A stretch of DNA of 53,490 bases from an uncultured Pelagibacteraceae bacterium (GCA_902573465.1 CACGJX010000008.1:1-53490); one strand, 5' to 3'; shown: positions 1 to 8,925, numbered from the stretch's first letter. Numbers and translations are program-made. The notes: generated by a model from the sequence alone, not told the origin.

Positions 1-780
1 ATGAGTATTGAAATTAATATAAATTGTGATTTAGGCGAAAAATCTAAACATCATTCTAACAAGCATGATCCTGACTTACTTAAAATAGTTAATTCAGCAA
101 ATATAGCATGTGGTTATCATGCAGGTGACGAGGAAACTATGAATCAAGTTGTAGAAATATCAAAAAAAAATGGTGTCAGTATTGGTGCACATCCATCTTT
201 TAATGATCCTGAAAATTTTGGGAGAGAACGAATGAATTTATCCTCTACTGAATTAGAAAAATTAATAATTGATCAATATGAAATTCTTCAAACAATTTCA
301 TCTAACCATGGTGAAAATGTAACTCATATAAAACCACATGGAGCTTTAAATAATATGGCATGTGAAGATATTGATTTAGCAACGACTTTAGCAAAAGTAA
401 TTAAAAGAATAAATCCAGACTTAATTTATTTAGTGCCAACTGGATCCAAAATGGAACAAGCTGCTAAAAAATTAGATATGAAAATTGCTTGTGAAATATT
501 TGCTGACAGAAATTATGAGGATGATGGAAATCTTGTATCAAGAAAAAAACCTCATGCTTTAATCACTGACCCAGAACAAGCAAAAAAACATGTGTTAAAA
601 ATGGTGCAAACTCAGTCACTTAATTGTCACAGTGGGAAACAAATACCTTGTGAAATCGATTCTGTATGTATACATGGCGATAATATTAGTTCTTTGGAAA
701 CAGCTAAATCTATAAAAAAAAATTTACTGGATAATGGACTAAAATTAACAACATTAAACAAGATGAAAAAATTTATATGA
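1..780 (+). CDS. pxpA: 5-oxoprolinase subunit A (LamB/YcsF family)
   Basis: The 259-residue protein matches the LamB/YcsF (PxpA) family along its whole length. Visible motifs are NCDLGE at the N-terminus, NIACGYHAGD (residues 34-43), GAHPSFND (62-69) and KPHGALNN (about 111-118). PxpA works with PxpB and PxpC in ATP-dependent opening of 5-oxoproline to glutamate in the cytoplasm. No pxpB or pxpC gene is visible here; they may lie to the left of the window, because this gene begins at its first base. The stop overlaps the start of the next gene as ATGA, so the two are probably translationally coupled. The family assignment is secure; the role as an oxoprolinase subunit comes from the family. 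Confidence 0.9.
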   Translation: MSIEININCDLGEKSKHHSNKHDPDLLKIVNSANIACGYHAGDEETMNQVVEISKKNGVSIGAHPSFNDPENFGRERMNLSSTELEKLIIDQYEILQTISSNHGENVTHIKPHGALNNMACEDIDLATTLAKVIKRINPDLIYLVPTGSKMEQAAKKLDMKIACEIFADRNYEDDGNLVSRKKPHALITDPEQAKKHVLKMVQTQSLNCHSGKQIPCEIDSVCIHGDNISSLETAKSIKKNLLDNGLKLTTLNKMKKFI

Positions 781-1265
781 TTAAAAATTTATTTATTTCT
801 CTTATTATATCTACTTTAGTTATCTCAAACTCATATGCTGCAGGATCTAGCGATAGTGGTTCTTCTAAAACTAAAACAAAATATGATATGGCTGTTACAC
901 ATATAAAAGCAGCAAAAAACTTTGAAAAAAAAGATGAGATAGATAAAGCGAAAAAAAGATACGAAAAAGCAAAAAAATTATTAGTTCAATCTAACAAAAA
1001 TTTTCCAAATAAACCTGATACATTAAATTATCTTGGTTTTACAACTCGAAAACTTGGTGATTTTGAAAATGGAGAAAAGTTTTATTTACAGGGATTAAAA
1101 ATTGATCCAAAGCATATAGGTATAAATGAATACCTTGGTGAACTATATGTGGCTACAAATAGACACAATCTTGCAGTTGAGAGACTTGAAGTTTTAAAAG
1201 ATTGTAATTGTAAAGAATATGACCAGCTAAAAGCAGTTATAGCTGGTGAAAAATCAAAATATTAA
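777..1265 (+). CDS. Exported TPR-repeat protein
   Basis: This is a 162-residue protein with a Sec signal peptide (hydrophobic residues 5-18, likely cleavage after SYA at about 21). A Lys-rich helical region follows, then TPR-like helices: one around PDTLNYLGFTTRKLGDFENG and another around GINEYLGELYVATNRHNLA. A CNC motif sits near the C-terminus. It is predicted periplasmic, and TPR repeats suggest protein-protein contacts, but no specific partner can be read from the sequence. Its start overlaps the end of pxpA by four bases. I see nothing linking its function to oxoproline metabolism beyond that coupling. Confidence 0.75.
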   Translation: MIKNLFISLIISTLVISNSYAAGSSDSGSSKTKTKYDMAVTHIKAAKNFEKKDEIDKAKKRYEKAKKLLVQSNKNFPNKPDTLNYLGFTTRKLGDFENGEKFYLQGLKIDPKHIGINEYLGELYVATNRHNLAVERLEVLKDCNCKEYDQLKAVIAGEKSKY

Positions 1266-1326
1266 TTACTAATAATAGACAACAGAATTCTAACAATTAT
1301 AATTAGTTATTTAAAATAATATTACC

Positions 1327-1938
1327 TTGTTAGAAGAATCACTTATACTCTTACAGATCATTTTCATTGATATTATCTTAGCTGCAGATAATGCAATCAT
1401 AATTGGTTTAATCGCTGCAAATTTTGTACCTAAAAATAGAAAATTGATTATTTTTTGGGGTGTAGTTGGTGCACTTGTTTTCAAAGTGTTATTTGCAATT
1501 TTTGCAACGTACCTGTTCCAATTTTATTGGGTCAAAATAATTGGTGGACTTCTTTTAATCTGGATTGTTAATGACCTTAGAAAAGATTTATTTGAAATAA
1601 AAAAAGTTAAATCACCTACAAAAAAATCAAAAGAACCCTCATTTATTAAAAGTATTTACAAAGTCCTTTTTGCTGACATAACTATTAGTTTTGATAACGT
1701 CATTGGTGTTGTGGGTGCTGCAAAAGGAAACTTTGGTTATATGATGTTTGGACTGATCTTGTCAGTTGTTTTGACTGGTGCATTAGCTACTTATTTAGCT
1801 AATTATATCCAAAGACATCTTTGGATTGCCTATATTGGTTTAGGTTTTATTTTGCTTGTTGCTTTGCAGTTGATTATAGGTGGATTAAATGATTATGGTG
1901 TTTTATCAATTAATGAAACCTTTAAAAAATACTTCTAA
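1327..1938 (+). CDS. TerC-family integral membrane protein
   Basis: This 203-residue polytopic membrane protein has the two TerC signatures: DIILAADNA (residues 15-23) in the first helix and ADITISFDNVIG in the middle. The acidic residues in these helices are thought to handle metal ions in the TerC/YjbE family, members of which are linked to manganese export. The length fits the short YjbE-like subgroup, without CBS domains. The start is TTG at 1327, chosen because the first transmembrane helix begins at once and no upstream in-frame ATG exists. The gene stands 61 bp after the TPR gene. Substrate is not certain. Confidence 0.85.
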   Translation: MLEESLILLQIIFIDIILAADNAIIIGLIAANFVPKNRKLIIFWGVVGALVFKVLFAIFATYLFQFYWVKIIGGLLLIWIVNDLRKDLFEIKKVKSPTKKSKEPSFIKSIYKVLFADITISFDNVIGVVGAAKGNFGYMMFGLILSVVLTGALATYLANYIQRHLWIAYIGLGFILLVALQLIIGGLNDYGVLSINETFKKYF

Positions 1939-1947
1939 TCAAAAAAA

Positions 1948-2805
1948 TTGCCACTTAAACACTTACTCATTTTAATTTTTATAATGATAGCTCATGGGAG
2001 TGCGTTTCCTGTAGCTAAGTTAGCTCTTAATAATTCTGTTCCACCCATCTTAATGGCATCATTAAGAATGGGATTAGTATTTTTATTACTAATACCTTTT
2101 TGGAAATTTAAATTACCAAATAAAAAATTTTTTAAACCATTGATACTATTTTCAATATCTATGGGCGTTTTAGTTTATGTATTTATGAATCTATCATTAT
2201 TTCATTCCTCAATAATTGCTCCTATAATTTTAGGATCTCAACTTGCGATACCGTTTGGAATACTAGCAAGTGCGTTTCTATTAAATGAAAATATAAGCAA
2301 AAATAAATGGATTTTGATTTTCACATCCTTTCTTGGAATAGTTATAATTTTTTTTGATCCTAAATTAACAGAAAACTATTTGGGTCTTTTTTTTGCAAGT
2401 CTTATGGCTTTATTTTTTGGACTAGCACAAGTTTATTCAAGACAATTAAAAGAGCTGCCAATAAGTATGATAAATGCTAGCACTGGTGTTTTTGGTTTTA
2501 TAATACTCTTAATTATTTCAGTTTTCATTGAGGGTAATGTTCAAGAAAATATTGTGCAAATAAATTTTGAGTCATGGATGCTTATATCTTATCAAGCAGT
2601 GATAGTATCTTTATGTGCACACCTGCTGATGTTTTATCTCTATAAATTTTATACCGTTGGTAAGATTTTTCCTTTTTATTCTCTCTTTCCAATATTTGGG
2701 ATTATTCTCACCTATCTAGTATTTGGTGAAGTGCCCACTATTTTGTTCATATTGGGAGGTATAATTGTAATTACTTCGGTGTTTTTTTTACACAAAATTA
2801 AATAA
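1948..2805 (+). CDS. EamA/DMT-superfamily transporter
   Basis: This 285-residue protein has about ten hydrophobic helices in two EamA repeats and the typical opening (residues 15-28, AHGSAFPVAKLALN). The second repeat contains SLCAHLLMFYLYKFYTVGKIFPFYSLFPIFG in outline, a usual feature of this superfamily. Members export metabolites such as amino acids, but the substrate cannot be read from sequence. The TTG start at 1948 lies nine bases after the TerC stop; an ATG at residue 13 would cut the first helix, so TTG is preferred. No Shine-Dalgarno is clear. Confidence 0.85.
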   Translation: MPLKHLLILIFIMIAHGSAFPVAKLALNNSVPPILMASLRMGLVFLLLIPFWKFKLPNKKFFKPLILFSISMGVLVYVFMNLSLFHSSIIAPIILGSQLAIPFGILASAFLLNENISKNKWILIFTSFLGIVIIFFDPKLTENYLGLFFASLMALFFGLAQVYSRQLKELPISMINASTGVFGFIILLIISVFIEGNVQENIVQINFESWMLISYQAVIVSLCAHLLMFYLYKFYTVGKIFPFYSLFPIFGIILTYLVFGEVPTILFILGGIIVITSVFFLHKIK

Positions 2806-2853
2806 TTTGCTTATTGCAACTTTTTATAAATCAGATTTAATTTGGTTTTTAAA

Positions 2854-2867
2854 AATTGTTAACAATT
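2854..2867. promoter_or_regulatory. 14-bp perfect palindrome before the binding-protein gene
   Basis: AATTGTTAACAATT is a perfect inverted repeat ending 13 bases before the ATG at 2881 and just upstream of the ribosome site (AAAGAGG at about 2868-2874). It could be an operator for the binding-protein gene. It is AT-rich in an AT-rich genome, so chance occurrence is possible. Confidence 0.3.
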
Positions 2868-2880
2868 AAAGAGGATAATA

Positions 2881-4062
2881 ATGAAAAAACTATTTGTGGC
2901 TGCATTTATATTTGTTTCTACTTTTACAACAAATGTTTTTGCAGAAGTAAAAATGGGAATTATATTAGGATTTACTGGTCCAATTGAATCCCTTACACCA
3001 GCTATGGCAGCATCTGCAGAGCTTGCTTTTAAAGAAGCCTCAGACTCTGGATCGTTACTTGGTGGTGAAAAAATTTCAGTTGTAAGAGCAGATTCAACTT
3101 GTGTTGATTCAGCTGCAGCAACAGCAGCAGCCGAAGGTGTTATTGCACAAGGTGTTGCAGCAATTATGGGAGCTGACTGTTCAGGTGTAACAGGTGCGAT
3201 TGCATCTAATGTTGCAGTACCAAACGGTGTAGTAATGATTTCACCTTCAGCAACATCTCCAGGTTTAACAACTCTTGATGATAAAGGATACTTTTTTAGA
3301 ACAGCTCCTTCAGATGCAAGAGGTGGTCAAATCTTAGCTGATGTTACTAAAGACAGAAAAATTAAAAGTGTAGCAATTACTTATACTAATAACGACTATG
3401 GAAAAGGTTTAGCAGATGTTTATAAAGCAGCTGTTGAGGCTCATGGTATTAAAGTTACTACTGTAACTGCACACGAAGATGGTAAAGCAGACTACTCATC
3501 AGAAGTAGCAACGCTTGCTTCAGCAGGTGGAGATGCAGTAGCGGTAATAGGTTACTTAGACCAAGGTGGTAAAGGAATTATTCAAGCATCTTTAGACTCT
3601 GGTGCATTTGATAGATTTATTTTATCAGACGGTATGATCGGCCAATCTTTAGTTGATGCATTTGGAAAAGATTTAAATAAATCTTTTGGTTCATTACCTG
3701 GTTCAACTGGAAAAGGAGCTGGAGTATTTGCTAAAGTTGCAAGTGCTGCTGGTATAGATAGTTCTGGTCCATACACAGGAGAATCTTATGATGCTGCTGC
3801 TTTAATAGTTTTAGCTATGCAAGCAGGTAACTCAGCTGACAGAGCTTCAATTGCAAAAAATGTAATGGATGTTGCTAATGGTCCTGGAACAAAGATTTAT
3901 CCAGGTCAGCTTAAAAAAGGTTTAGATTTATTAGCTAAAGGTAAAAAAGTTGACTACGAAGGTGCAACTGGAGTTACTTTTACTAGCGTCGGTGAAGCTG
4001 AAGGTTCTTTCTTAGAACAAGAAGTTAAAGGCGGAAAATTCAAAACTAAAAAACAAAGATAA
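2881..4062 (+). CDS. livJ: Branched-chain amino acid type ABC transporter substrate-binding protein
   Basis: This 393-residue periplasmic binding protein has a signal peptide (residues 1-21, ending VFA before EVK). It has the Peripla_BP_6 layout: an opening GIILGFTGP motif, the MGADCSGVTGAI region, SPSATSPGL, FFRTAPSDARGGQILAD and DYGKGLADVYKAA. It should bind amino acids or related small solutes and deliver them to the LivHMGF complex encoded convergently at 4191-8063. A GAGG ribosome site precedes the ATG, and a strong terminator follows. Codon use (many GCA/GGT) is richer than its neighbours, consistent with high expression. Specificity for leucine, isoleucine or valine is unproven; the symbol reflects family only. 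Confidence 0.85.
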   Translation: MKKLFVAAFIFVSTFTTNVFAEVKMGIILGFTGPIESLTPAMAASAELAFKEASDSGSLLGGEKISVVRADSTCVDSAAATAAAEGVIAQGVAAIMGADCSGVTGAIASNVAVPNGVVMISPSATSPGLTTLDDKGYFFRTAPSDARGGQILADVTKDRKIKSVAITYTNNDYGKGLADVYKAAVEAHGIKVTTVTAHEDGKADYSSEVATLASAGGDAVAVIGYLDQGGKGIIQASLDSGAFDRFILSDGMIGQSLVDAFGKDLNKSFGSLPGSTGKGAGVFAKVASAAGIDSSGPYTGESYDAAALIVLAMQAGNSADRASIAKNVMDVANGPGTKIYPGQLKKGLDLLAKGKKVDYEGATGVTFTSVGEAEGSFLEQEVKGGKFKTKKQR

Positions 4063-4080
4063 TTTTAGCTTAAAAGAATT

Positions 4081-4117
4081 AAACCCCTGACATATTCGAT
4101 GTTGGGGGTTTTTTTTA
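4081..4117 (+). terminator. Rho-independent terminator of the binding-protein gene
   Basis: AAACCCC at 4081-4087 pairs with GGGGTTT at 4105-4111. The inner stem TGACAT/ATGTTG (with two wobble pairs) closes a loop of about five bases, and a T-run to 4116 follows. It lies 18 bases after the stop at 4062. Confidence 0.85.
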
Positions 4118-4186
4118 AAAAAATAAATATTTATCTGCCATATACAAAGCCCAAGCAATAGCAGCACCTGTGATAATATATTTCAT
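4115..4186 (-). CDS. Possible 23-residue hydrophobic peptide
   Basis: A reading frame begins at ATG 4186, four bases past the livM stop on the same strand, and ends at 4115. The peptide starts MKYIITGAAIAWALYM and ends ADKYLFF: one potential transmembrane stretch with a charged C-terminal segment. Codons (GGT GCT GCT ATT GCT TGG GCT) look like real coding in this genome, not random AT-rich DNA. The Shine-Dalgarno is weak (AAGATT). It would be the last gene of the liv operon. It may be a chance frame; conservation across SAR11 genomes would decide. Confidence 0.4.
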   Translation of the reverse strand: MKYIITGAAIAWALYMADKYLFF

Positions 4187-4190
4187 AATC

Positions 4191-5561
4191 TTATTTTATT
4201 TCTATTTTTTCAGGAAGTATACCCTTTGGTCTATACCTCATAATTAATAACAAACCTATTCCCATCATTAAAAATCTGAAATAAGGAACACTTTCAATTA
4301 AATGAACTTTTAAAAAATGTGTGTCTTCTAAACCTGCTGTTGTTAAATTAACTAAGTACAATCCTATTGGTGCTGCTTCAATCCATAAGAACCAAACTAC
4401 AAAACCTCCAAGAATTGCTCCAAAATTGTTACCACTTCCACCAACAATAACCATTACCCAAATTAAAAAAGTATATCTTAAAGGTCGATAGCTTCCTGGT
4501 GTAAATAGTCCATCTTGAGTTACAAGCATAGCTCCTGCAATACCAACAATAGCTGATCCTAAAACAAAAATTAACAAATGCTGTTTAACTACATTTTTTC
4601 CCATAGCGTTGGCAGCTTCTTCATTATCTCTGATAGCTCTCATCATTCTTCCCCAAGGAGAGTAAAGAGCTTTTTGAGTTAAGATTAAAAGAATAATCAC
4701 TACAATTAAAAACAAACCTGAATAACAAAGTTTCACAAATACTGATGATCCTTCAATTACAAATTGATTAAGAACTGCTTGCCTTTCTGACAGATCAGAA
4801 ATCAAAGCTAGTTTTCCTGAATTAAATTTTTCAACTAAATTTATAAACCATTCTGTTTCTTGTAAATTAACTTCATATGGAGCAGGACGTTTTAAACCAA
4901 TTACATTTTTAACACCTCTAGTTAACCAATCTTCATGTTTTATAATTGCTATTACTATTTCTGATATTAGTAATGTAGCTATTGCTAAGTAATCAGCTCT
5001 TAAGCCTAATGCTACCTTACCAATAACAAAAGCTAATCCTCCTGCAAAAAAAGCACCTGCAATCCATGAAAAAATTATTGGAAGCCCTAGCCCACCTAGA
5101 AATCCAGTTCTAGCTGGATTTACTTCCTCAATTGCTTCAATACCAGGTGCAGAGACAAGTCGTATAATAATTATTCCAGAAATGATAATTGCAGCAATTA
5201 TATAGTTTCTAATTTTAGATTTTTGATATTTTTTAAGAACAAGTCTAACAGCTAAAACAATTCCAATAATAAGAAATAGACTTAATAGAATGTTGGTGCC
5301 TCCTGCACTCCATGCTTCTTGAACTGGATTAACAGAAATTAAAACTGCAGCTAGACCACCTAACGCGGTAAAGCCCATTATTCCAAAGTTTATTAAACCA
5401 GCATAACCCCATTGAATATTAGCACCCATCGTCATGACAGCTGAGATCAGACAAAGATTAAAGATAGATAAAGCAATATTCCAAGATTGAAATATACCAA
5501 CAAGAGTAATTAATCCCATCATGATACTGTAAGCTGCAATTACATTTAAATTTTTTCTCAC
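4191..5561 (-). CDS. livM: Branched-chain amino acid type ABC permease LivM
   Basis: This 456-residue polytopic membrane protein has the LivM fold: GYAGLINFGIMGF (about residues 52-64), GLRADYLAIATLLISEI (186-202) and the cytoplasmic coupling segment SPWGRMMRAIRDNEEAANAMG (301-321). It pairs with LivH as the transmembrane core of the importer. It is longer than many LivM proteins: residues of about 208-275 form a hydrophilic insertion before the next helix. The start is GTG at 5561, overlapping the livH stop as GTGA. The substrate is inferred from family only. Confidence 0.88.
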   Translation of the reverse strand: MRKNLNVIAAYSIMMGLITLVGIFQSWNIALSIFNLCLISAVMTMGANIQWGYAGLINFGIMGFTALGGLAAVLISVNPVQEAWSAGGTNILLSLFLIIGIVLAVRLVLKKYQKSKIRNYIIAAIIISGIIIIRLVSAPGIEAIEEVNPARTGFLGGLGLPIIFSWIAGAFFAGGLAFVIGKVALGLRADYLAIATLLISEIVIAIIKHEDWLTRGVKNVIGLKRPAPYEVNLQETEWFINLVEKFNSGKLALISDLSERQAVLNQFVIEGSSVFVKLCYSGLFLIVVIILLILTQKALYSPWGRMMRAIRDNEEAANAMGKNVVKQHLLIFVLGSAIVGIAGAMLVTQDGLFTPGSYRPLRYTFLIWVMVIVGGSGNNFGAILGGFVVWFLWIEAAPIGLYLVNLTTAGLEDTHFLKVHLIESVPYFRFLMMGIGLLLIMRYRPKGILPEKIEIK

Positions 5562-6568
5562 AATATCTTTCCTTTAAATATTCCTGATGGACGATAAAGC
5601 AATACAATTACCAATATTGAAAAAGATACTGCAAATTTATAATCAGTTGAAAGCAACTGAATTAAACCATCAGGTTCCATGCTTTCTGGTAGCACATACA
5701 TAAAGAATTTCTTATATGCGTAAGTCAGAAGTATTTCAGAAAAAGCAATTACGTAACCTCCTAGGAAAGCTCCAAAAGGATTACCAATTCCCCCAACTAT
5801 AGCAGCAGCAAATATTGGAAGCATATTATTGAAATAAGTAAATGGTTTAAAACTTTTATCTAAACCATATAAAACTCCACCTATTGTTGCTAAAATTGCA
5901 GCAATCATCCAAGTTATCATAACAATCTTTTTTGGATCTATTCCAGAAAGTAATGCTAAATCTTCATTGTCAGAATAAGCTCTCATACTTTTTCCAGTTT
6001 TAGTTTTGTTTAAAAACCAGAATAAAGTTGAAACTAAAATTATTGTAACAACAATTGTAATTACTTGAGTTGACTTAATAGCAAGTCCCTCGTTTAAACC
6101 TGTCATTTCCTTAAACTCATTGGCTCTGATCAAGAATTTTTCACCATCAAAAAATCTTCTATCCGATGGCCCAATTATAATTCTTACGACTGCCTGAGTA
6201 ACAAACATTACCCCTATGCTTACCATTGCTAATTGAACAGGTGGACTTTTGTTTAACCTGTAATATTTAAATACAAACTTATCAATAATTAGCATATATA
6301 AACCCATAAACAGAATTGCAAAAGGTATTGCTAAAAGTGCAGTAGGTAAAAAACCAAGAGATAAACCAAGTGACTGAAAGTACCATGTAAAAAGTATGGC
6401 AATCATTGTGCCAAATGACATCATGTCTCCAGTTGCAAAATTTGCAAAGCGCAGTATTCCATAAATCAAAGTTACAAATATAGCTCCAATAGCTAATTGA
6501 GAACCGTATGCAAGAGCAGGAACAAAAATATAATTTAATAAAAGAATTATTGCGTTTAAAAAATCCAT
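5558..6568 (-). CDS. livH: Branched-chain amino acid type ABC permease LivH
   Basis: This 336-residue membrane protein has LivH motifs: GAIFVTLIYGILRFANFATGDMMSFG in the first helices, the coupling segment GKSMRAYSDNEDLALLSGIDPKK, and AAAIVGGIGNPFGAFLGGYVIAFSE near the C-terminus. It forms the permease with LivM. The ATG at 6568 directly follows the livF stop. Length is a little above the usual of about 300 residues. Confidence 0.88.
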   Translation of the reverse strand: MDFLNAIILLLNYIFVPALAYGSQLAIGAIFVTLIYGILRFANFATGDMMSFGTMIAILFTWYFQSLGLSLGFLPTALLAIPFAILFMGLYMLIIDKFVFKYYRLNKSPPVQLAMVSIGVMFVTQAVVRIIIGPSDRRFFDGEKFLIRANEFKEMTGLNEGLAIKSTQVITIVVTIILVSTLFWFLNKTKTGKSMRAYSDNEDLALLSGIDPKKIVMITWMIAAILATIGGVLYGLDKSFKPFTYFNNMLPIFAAAIVGGIGNPFGAFLGGYVIAFSEILLTYAYKKFFMYVLPESMEPDGLIQLLSTDYKFAVSFSILVIVLLYRPSGIFKGKIL

Positions 6569-7276
6569 TTAACCACCTAAAAAAGAGCTTCTTACTCTTG
6601 GATCGTTAAGTAATTCTTTTCCTGTCCCTGAATAACGATTTTCACCAGTGACTAATACATATCCTCTGTCAGAAATATTCAGGGCTTGCTTTGCATTCTG
6701 TTCAACCATTAAGATTGCAACATTTGTTTTTTTTACTTTTATTATATGATCGAAAAGTTCATCCATCACTATTGGAGAAACTCCAGCAGTTGGCTCATCT
6801 AACATAAGTACAGATGGTTTGATCATCAGAGCCCTTCCTAACGCAACTTGTTGTCTTTGACCTCCTGACAATTCTCCCACAAATTGTTTTCTTTTTTCAT
6901 TCAAAATTGGAAAAAGATTATAAATTTCATCAATTACTTTTGTGTAATCTTGATCAACTAAAAAAGCTCCCATCTCTAAATTTTCCTCAACTGTCATACC
7001 TGCAAATACATTTTTTGTTTGAGGTACAAATGAAATTCCCTCTTTCACTCTATCTTGTGGAGAAAGTTTTGAGATGTCCTTACCATCAATAATTACAGAT
7101 CCTGATTTCAAATTTAACAAACCTAGCATGGCTTTCATCGCAGTAGATTTGCCAGCTCCATTAGGTCCAAGGATCGATACTATTTCTCCTCTTTCAACAT
7201 TTACAGTACATGAACTAATTATATCTGGACCCTTACCATATCCGCCTGTCATGTTATTTCCCTCAAAAAATGCCAT
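6569..7276 (-). CDS. livF: ABC transporter ATP-binding protein LivF
   Basis: This 235-residue ATPase has Walker A GPNGAGKST (about residues 37-45), the signature LSGGQRQQ, Walker B VLMLDEPTAG and the H-loop-like region ILMVEQNAKQALNISDRGYVL typical of LivF (VEQN replaces a histidine switch). It is one of two nucleotide-binding subunits of the importer and sits between livG and livH in a tight operon. Length is normal for LivF. Confidence 0.9.
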   Translation of the reverse strand: MAFFEGNNMTGGYGKGPDIISSCTVNVERGEIVSILGPNGAGKSTAMKAMLGLLNLKSGSVIIDGKDISKLSPQDRVKEGISFVPQTKNVFAGMTVEENLEMGAFLVDQDYTKVIDEIYNLFPILNEKRKQFVGELSGGQRQQVALGRALMIKPSVLMLDEPTAGVSPIVMDELFDHIIKVKKTNVAILMVEQNAKQALNISDRGYVLVTGENRYSGTGKELLNDPRVRSSFLGG

Positions 7277-7277
7277 A

Positions 7278-8063
7278 TCAATTATCTTTTATTTTTGAAC
7301 CTCTGCCTAAATAGCTTTCAATTACTCTTTCATCTTTTTTTGCATCTTCCACTGAACCTTCAAATAAAACAGATCCTTCTGCCATAACAATTACTGGATC
7401 ACATAATCTTCCTATAAAATCCATATCATGTTCAATCATACAAAAAGTATAACCTTTCTCTTTATTCAACTTCTCAATAGCTGTTCCTAGATCTTTTAAT
7501 AAAGTTCGATTAACTCCAGCGCCAACTTCATCTAATAATACTAATTTTGCATCTACCATCATGGTTCGTCCTAATTCTAATAGTTTTTTTTGACCTCCAG
7601 ATAAATTTCCAGCTAATTCATTTTTTAAATGACTTAAGTTAAGAAAATCAACTACTTCCATTGCTTTTTCTTTGATTTGGCTTTCCTCTTTTGCAACTAA
7701 TCCAGGTTTCAACAAGGCATTCATCAACTTTTCTCCAGATTGGTCACCTGGTACCATCATCAAATTTTCTAAAACAGACAAATTTGTAAATTCATGTGCT
7801 ATTTGAAAAGTTCTTAACAATCCTTTTGAAAATAGTTCATAAGACGGAGTATCAGTGATGTTCTCATTATTAAATAAAACATTACCAGCTGAAGATTTCA
7901 AATTTCCAGCAATTAAATTAAATAAAGTTGTTTTTCCAGAACCATTAGGTCCAATTATACCTGTTATAGTACCCTTTTTTACTTTTAAAGAACAATTAGA
8001 AACAGCAGCTAACCCACCAAAATATTTTGATAAGTTTTTTATTTCTAAAATATTATCTTGCAT
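7278..8063 (-). CDS. livG: ABC transporter ATP-binding protein LivG
   Basis: This 261-residue ATPase has Walker A GPNGSGKTT, the signature NLSGGQKKLLELGR, Walker B LVLLDEVGAGVN and the switch histidine in CMIEHDMDF. The Walker B region reads DEVGAG where most LivG proteins have DEPAAG, which should not affect the catalytic glutamate. It is the first gene of the livG-livF-livH-livM operon. The preceding ProC-like gene ends 12 bp upstream on the same strand and may be co-transcribed. Confidence 0.9.
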   Translation of the reverse strand: MQDNILEIKNLSKYFGGLAAVSNCSLKVKKGTITGIIGPNGSGKTTLFNLIAGNLKSSAGNVLFNNENITDTPSYELFSKGLLRTFQIAHEFTNLSVLENLMMVPGDQSGEKLMNALLKPGLVAKEESQIKEKAMEVVDFLNLSHLKNELAGNLSGGQKKLLELGRTMMVDAKLVLLDEVGAGVNRTLLKDLGTAIEKLNKEKGYTFCMIEHDMDFIGRLCDPVIVMAEGSVLFEGSVEDAKKDERVIESYLGRGSKIKDN

Positions 8064-8075
8064 TCTTAAGTAAGA

Positions 8076-8834
8076 TTATAGTCTCTTATAAATTTTCTTA
8101 AGTGATTTTTCCAGTAATCTATAATAGCCTAATTTTCTTAATTCGTTAACACCTTGCCAATTTAATCCGCCTGGTGTTTGTTCATCAACTAAATTTTTTA
8201 GTGGTTTTGACGATTTTAAAAGTGCTAGTTCAGCTAAAGCTGAATACAACAAAGTTACATATTTTTGTGCATCTAATCTATTTGTTTTTTTTTTGATCAA
8301 CCAATTTGATAAAACATTTAATGATTCATAAAATGAGGCCATCGTTCCTGAAATAGCCCAAAAGTTTTTTGACAATTTTTCATTTTTTATTTCAATAGTT
8401 GTTCCAATATTATTAAAAAAATTTTTAATCTTTTTATTAGGCGGAAATATCGCTACAGGACCTTTACCTAATCTTATTGGCGGCATAGGAATAGCTCTTA
8501 CAATAGTTGCTTTTTTTCTGATTAATTTTTTTAATTTTGAATAGTTTGTTGTAGACATAAAACTAATAACAGTTTGGTTTTTTTTGAACTTCAATTTTGG
8601 CAATATATTTTCACCCACTCGAGGTAAAACACCTAGAAAAATCCAGTCAGACATATCAATTACTGACTGATTATTTTTAGCTATGATGATTTTTTTAAAT
8701 TTTTTTTTTAAATATTGAGCTTTTTTTTTATTTCTTGGAGAAATAATTATTTTTTTATAAGAAAATTTAGATTTTTTTATTCCAGTTACTACATCTGAAA
8801 CTATGTTGCCTGTTCCTATAAATCCTAAGTTCAT
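8076..8834 (-). CDS. Pyrroline-5-carboxylate reductase-like protein
   Basis: This 252-residue protein has an N-terminal Rossmann motif GFIGTGNI, and a C-terminal dimerisation domain with TPGGLNWQGVNEL. The latter corresponds to the TPGGTNEQ-type signature of ProC. ProC reduces 1-pyrroline-5-carboxylate to proline with NAD(P)H in the cytoplasm. Sequence is rather divergent and lysine-rich, so it could be a ProC paralogue acting on a related imine; a canonical proC may exist elsewhere. It is oriented toward the liv operon, with only 12 bp between. Confidence 0.7.
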   Translation of the reverse strand: MNLGFIGTGNIVSDVVTGIKKSKFSYKKIIISPRNKKKAQYLKKKFKKIIIAKNNQSVIDMSDWIFLGVLPRVGENILPKLKFKKNQTVISFMSTTNYSKLKKLIRKKATIVRAIPMPPIRLGKGPVAIFPPNKKIKNFFNNIGTTIEIKNEKLSKNFWAISGTMASFYESLNVLSNWLIKKKTNRLDAQKYVTLLYSALAELALLKSSKPLKNLVDEQTPGGLNWQGVNELRKLGYYRLLEKSLKKIYKRL

Positions 8835-8869
8835 ATATTAAAGTACAATATAGAAAGGTTTATTTGAAC

Positions 8870-8906
8870 AAAAAAAAAGGCTGGTTTTTAAACCAGCCTT
8901 TTTTTA
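8870..8906 (-). terminator. Bidirectional-looking terminator after the outer membrane protein gene
   Basis: GGCTGGTT at 8879-8886 pairs with AACCAGCC at 8891-8898 around a four-base loop. A-tracts on the left and T-tracts on the right make it work in either direction. It follows the stop of the - strand gene ending at 8926 and precedes the ProC-like gene's start. Confidence 0.85.
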
Positions 8907-8925
8907 ATTTTGTATTAGCTAAAAT

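Noticed and set aside
7074..7298. + strand open frame opposite livF
   Set aside because: Antisense shadow of the Walker A region; no independent motif or ribosome site.
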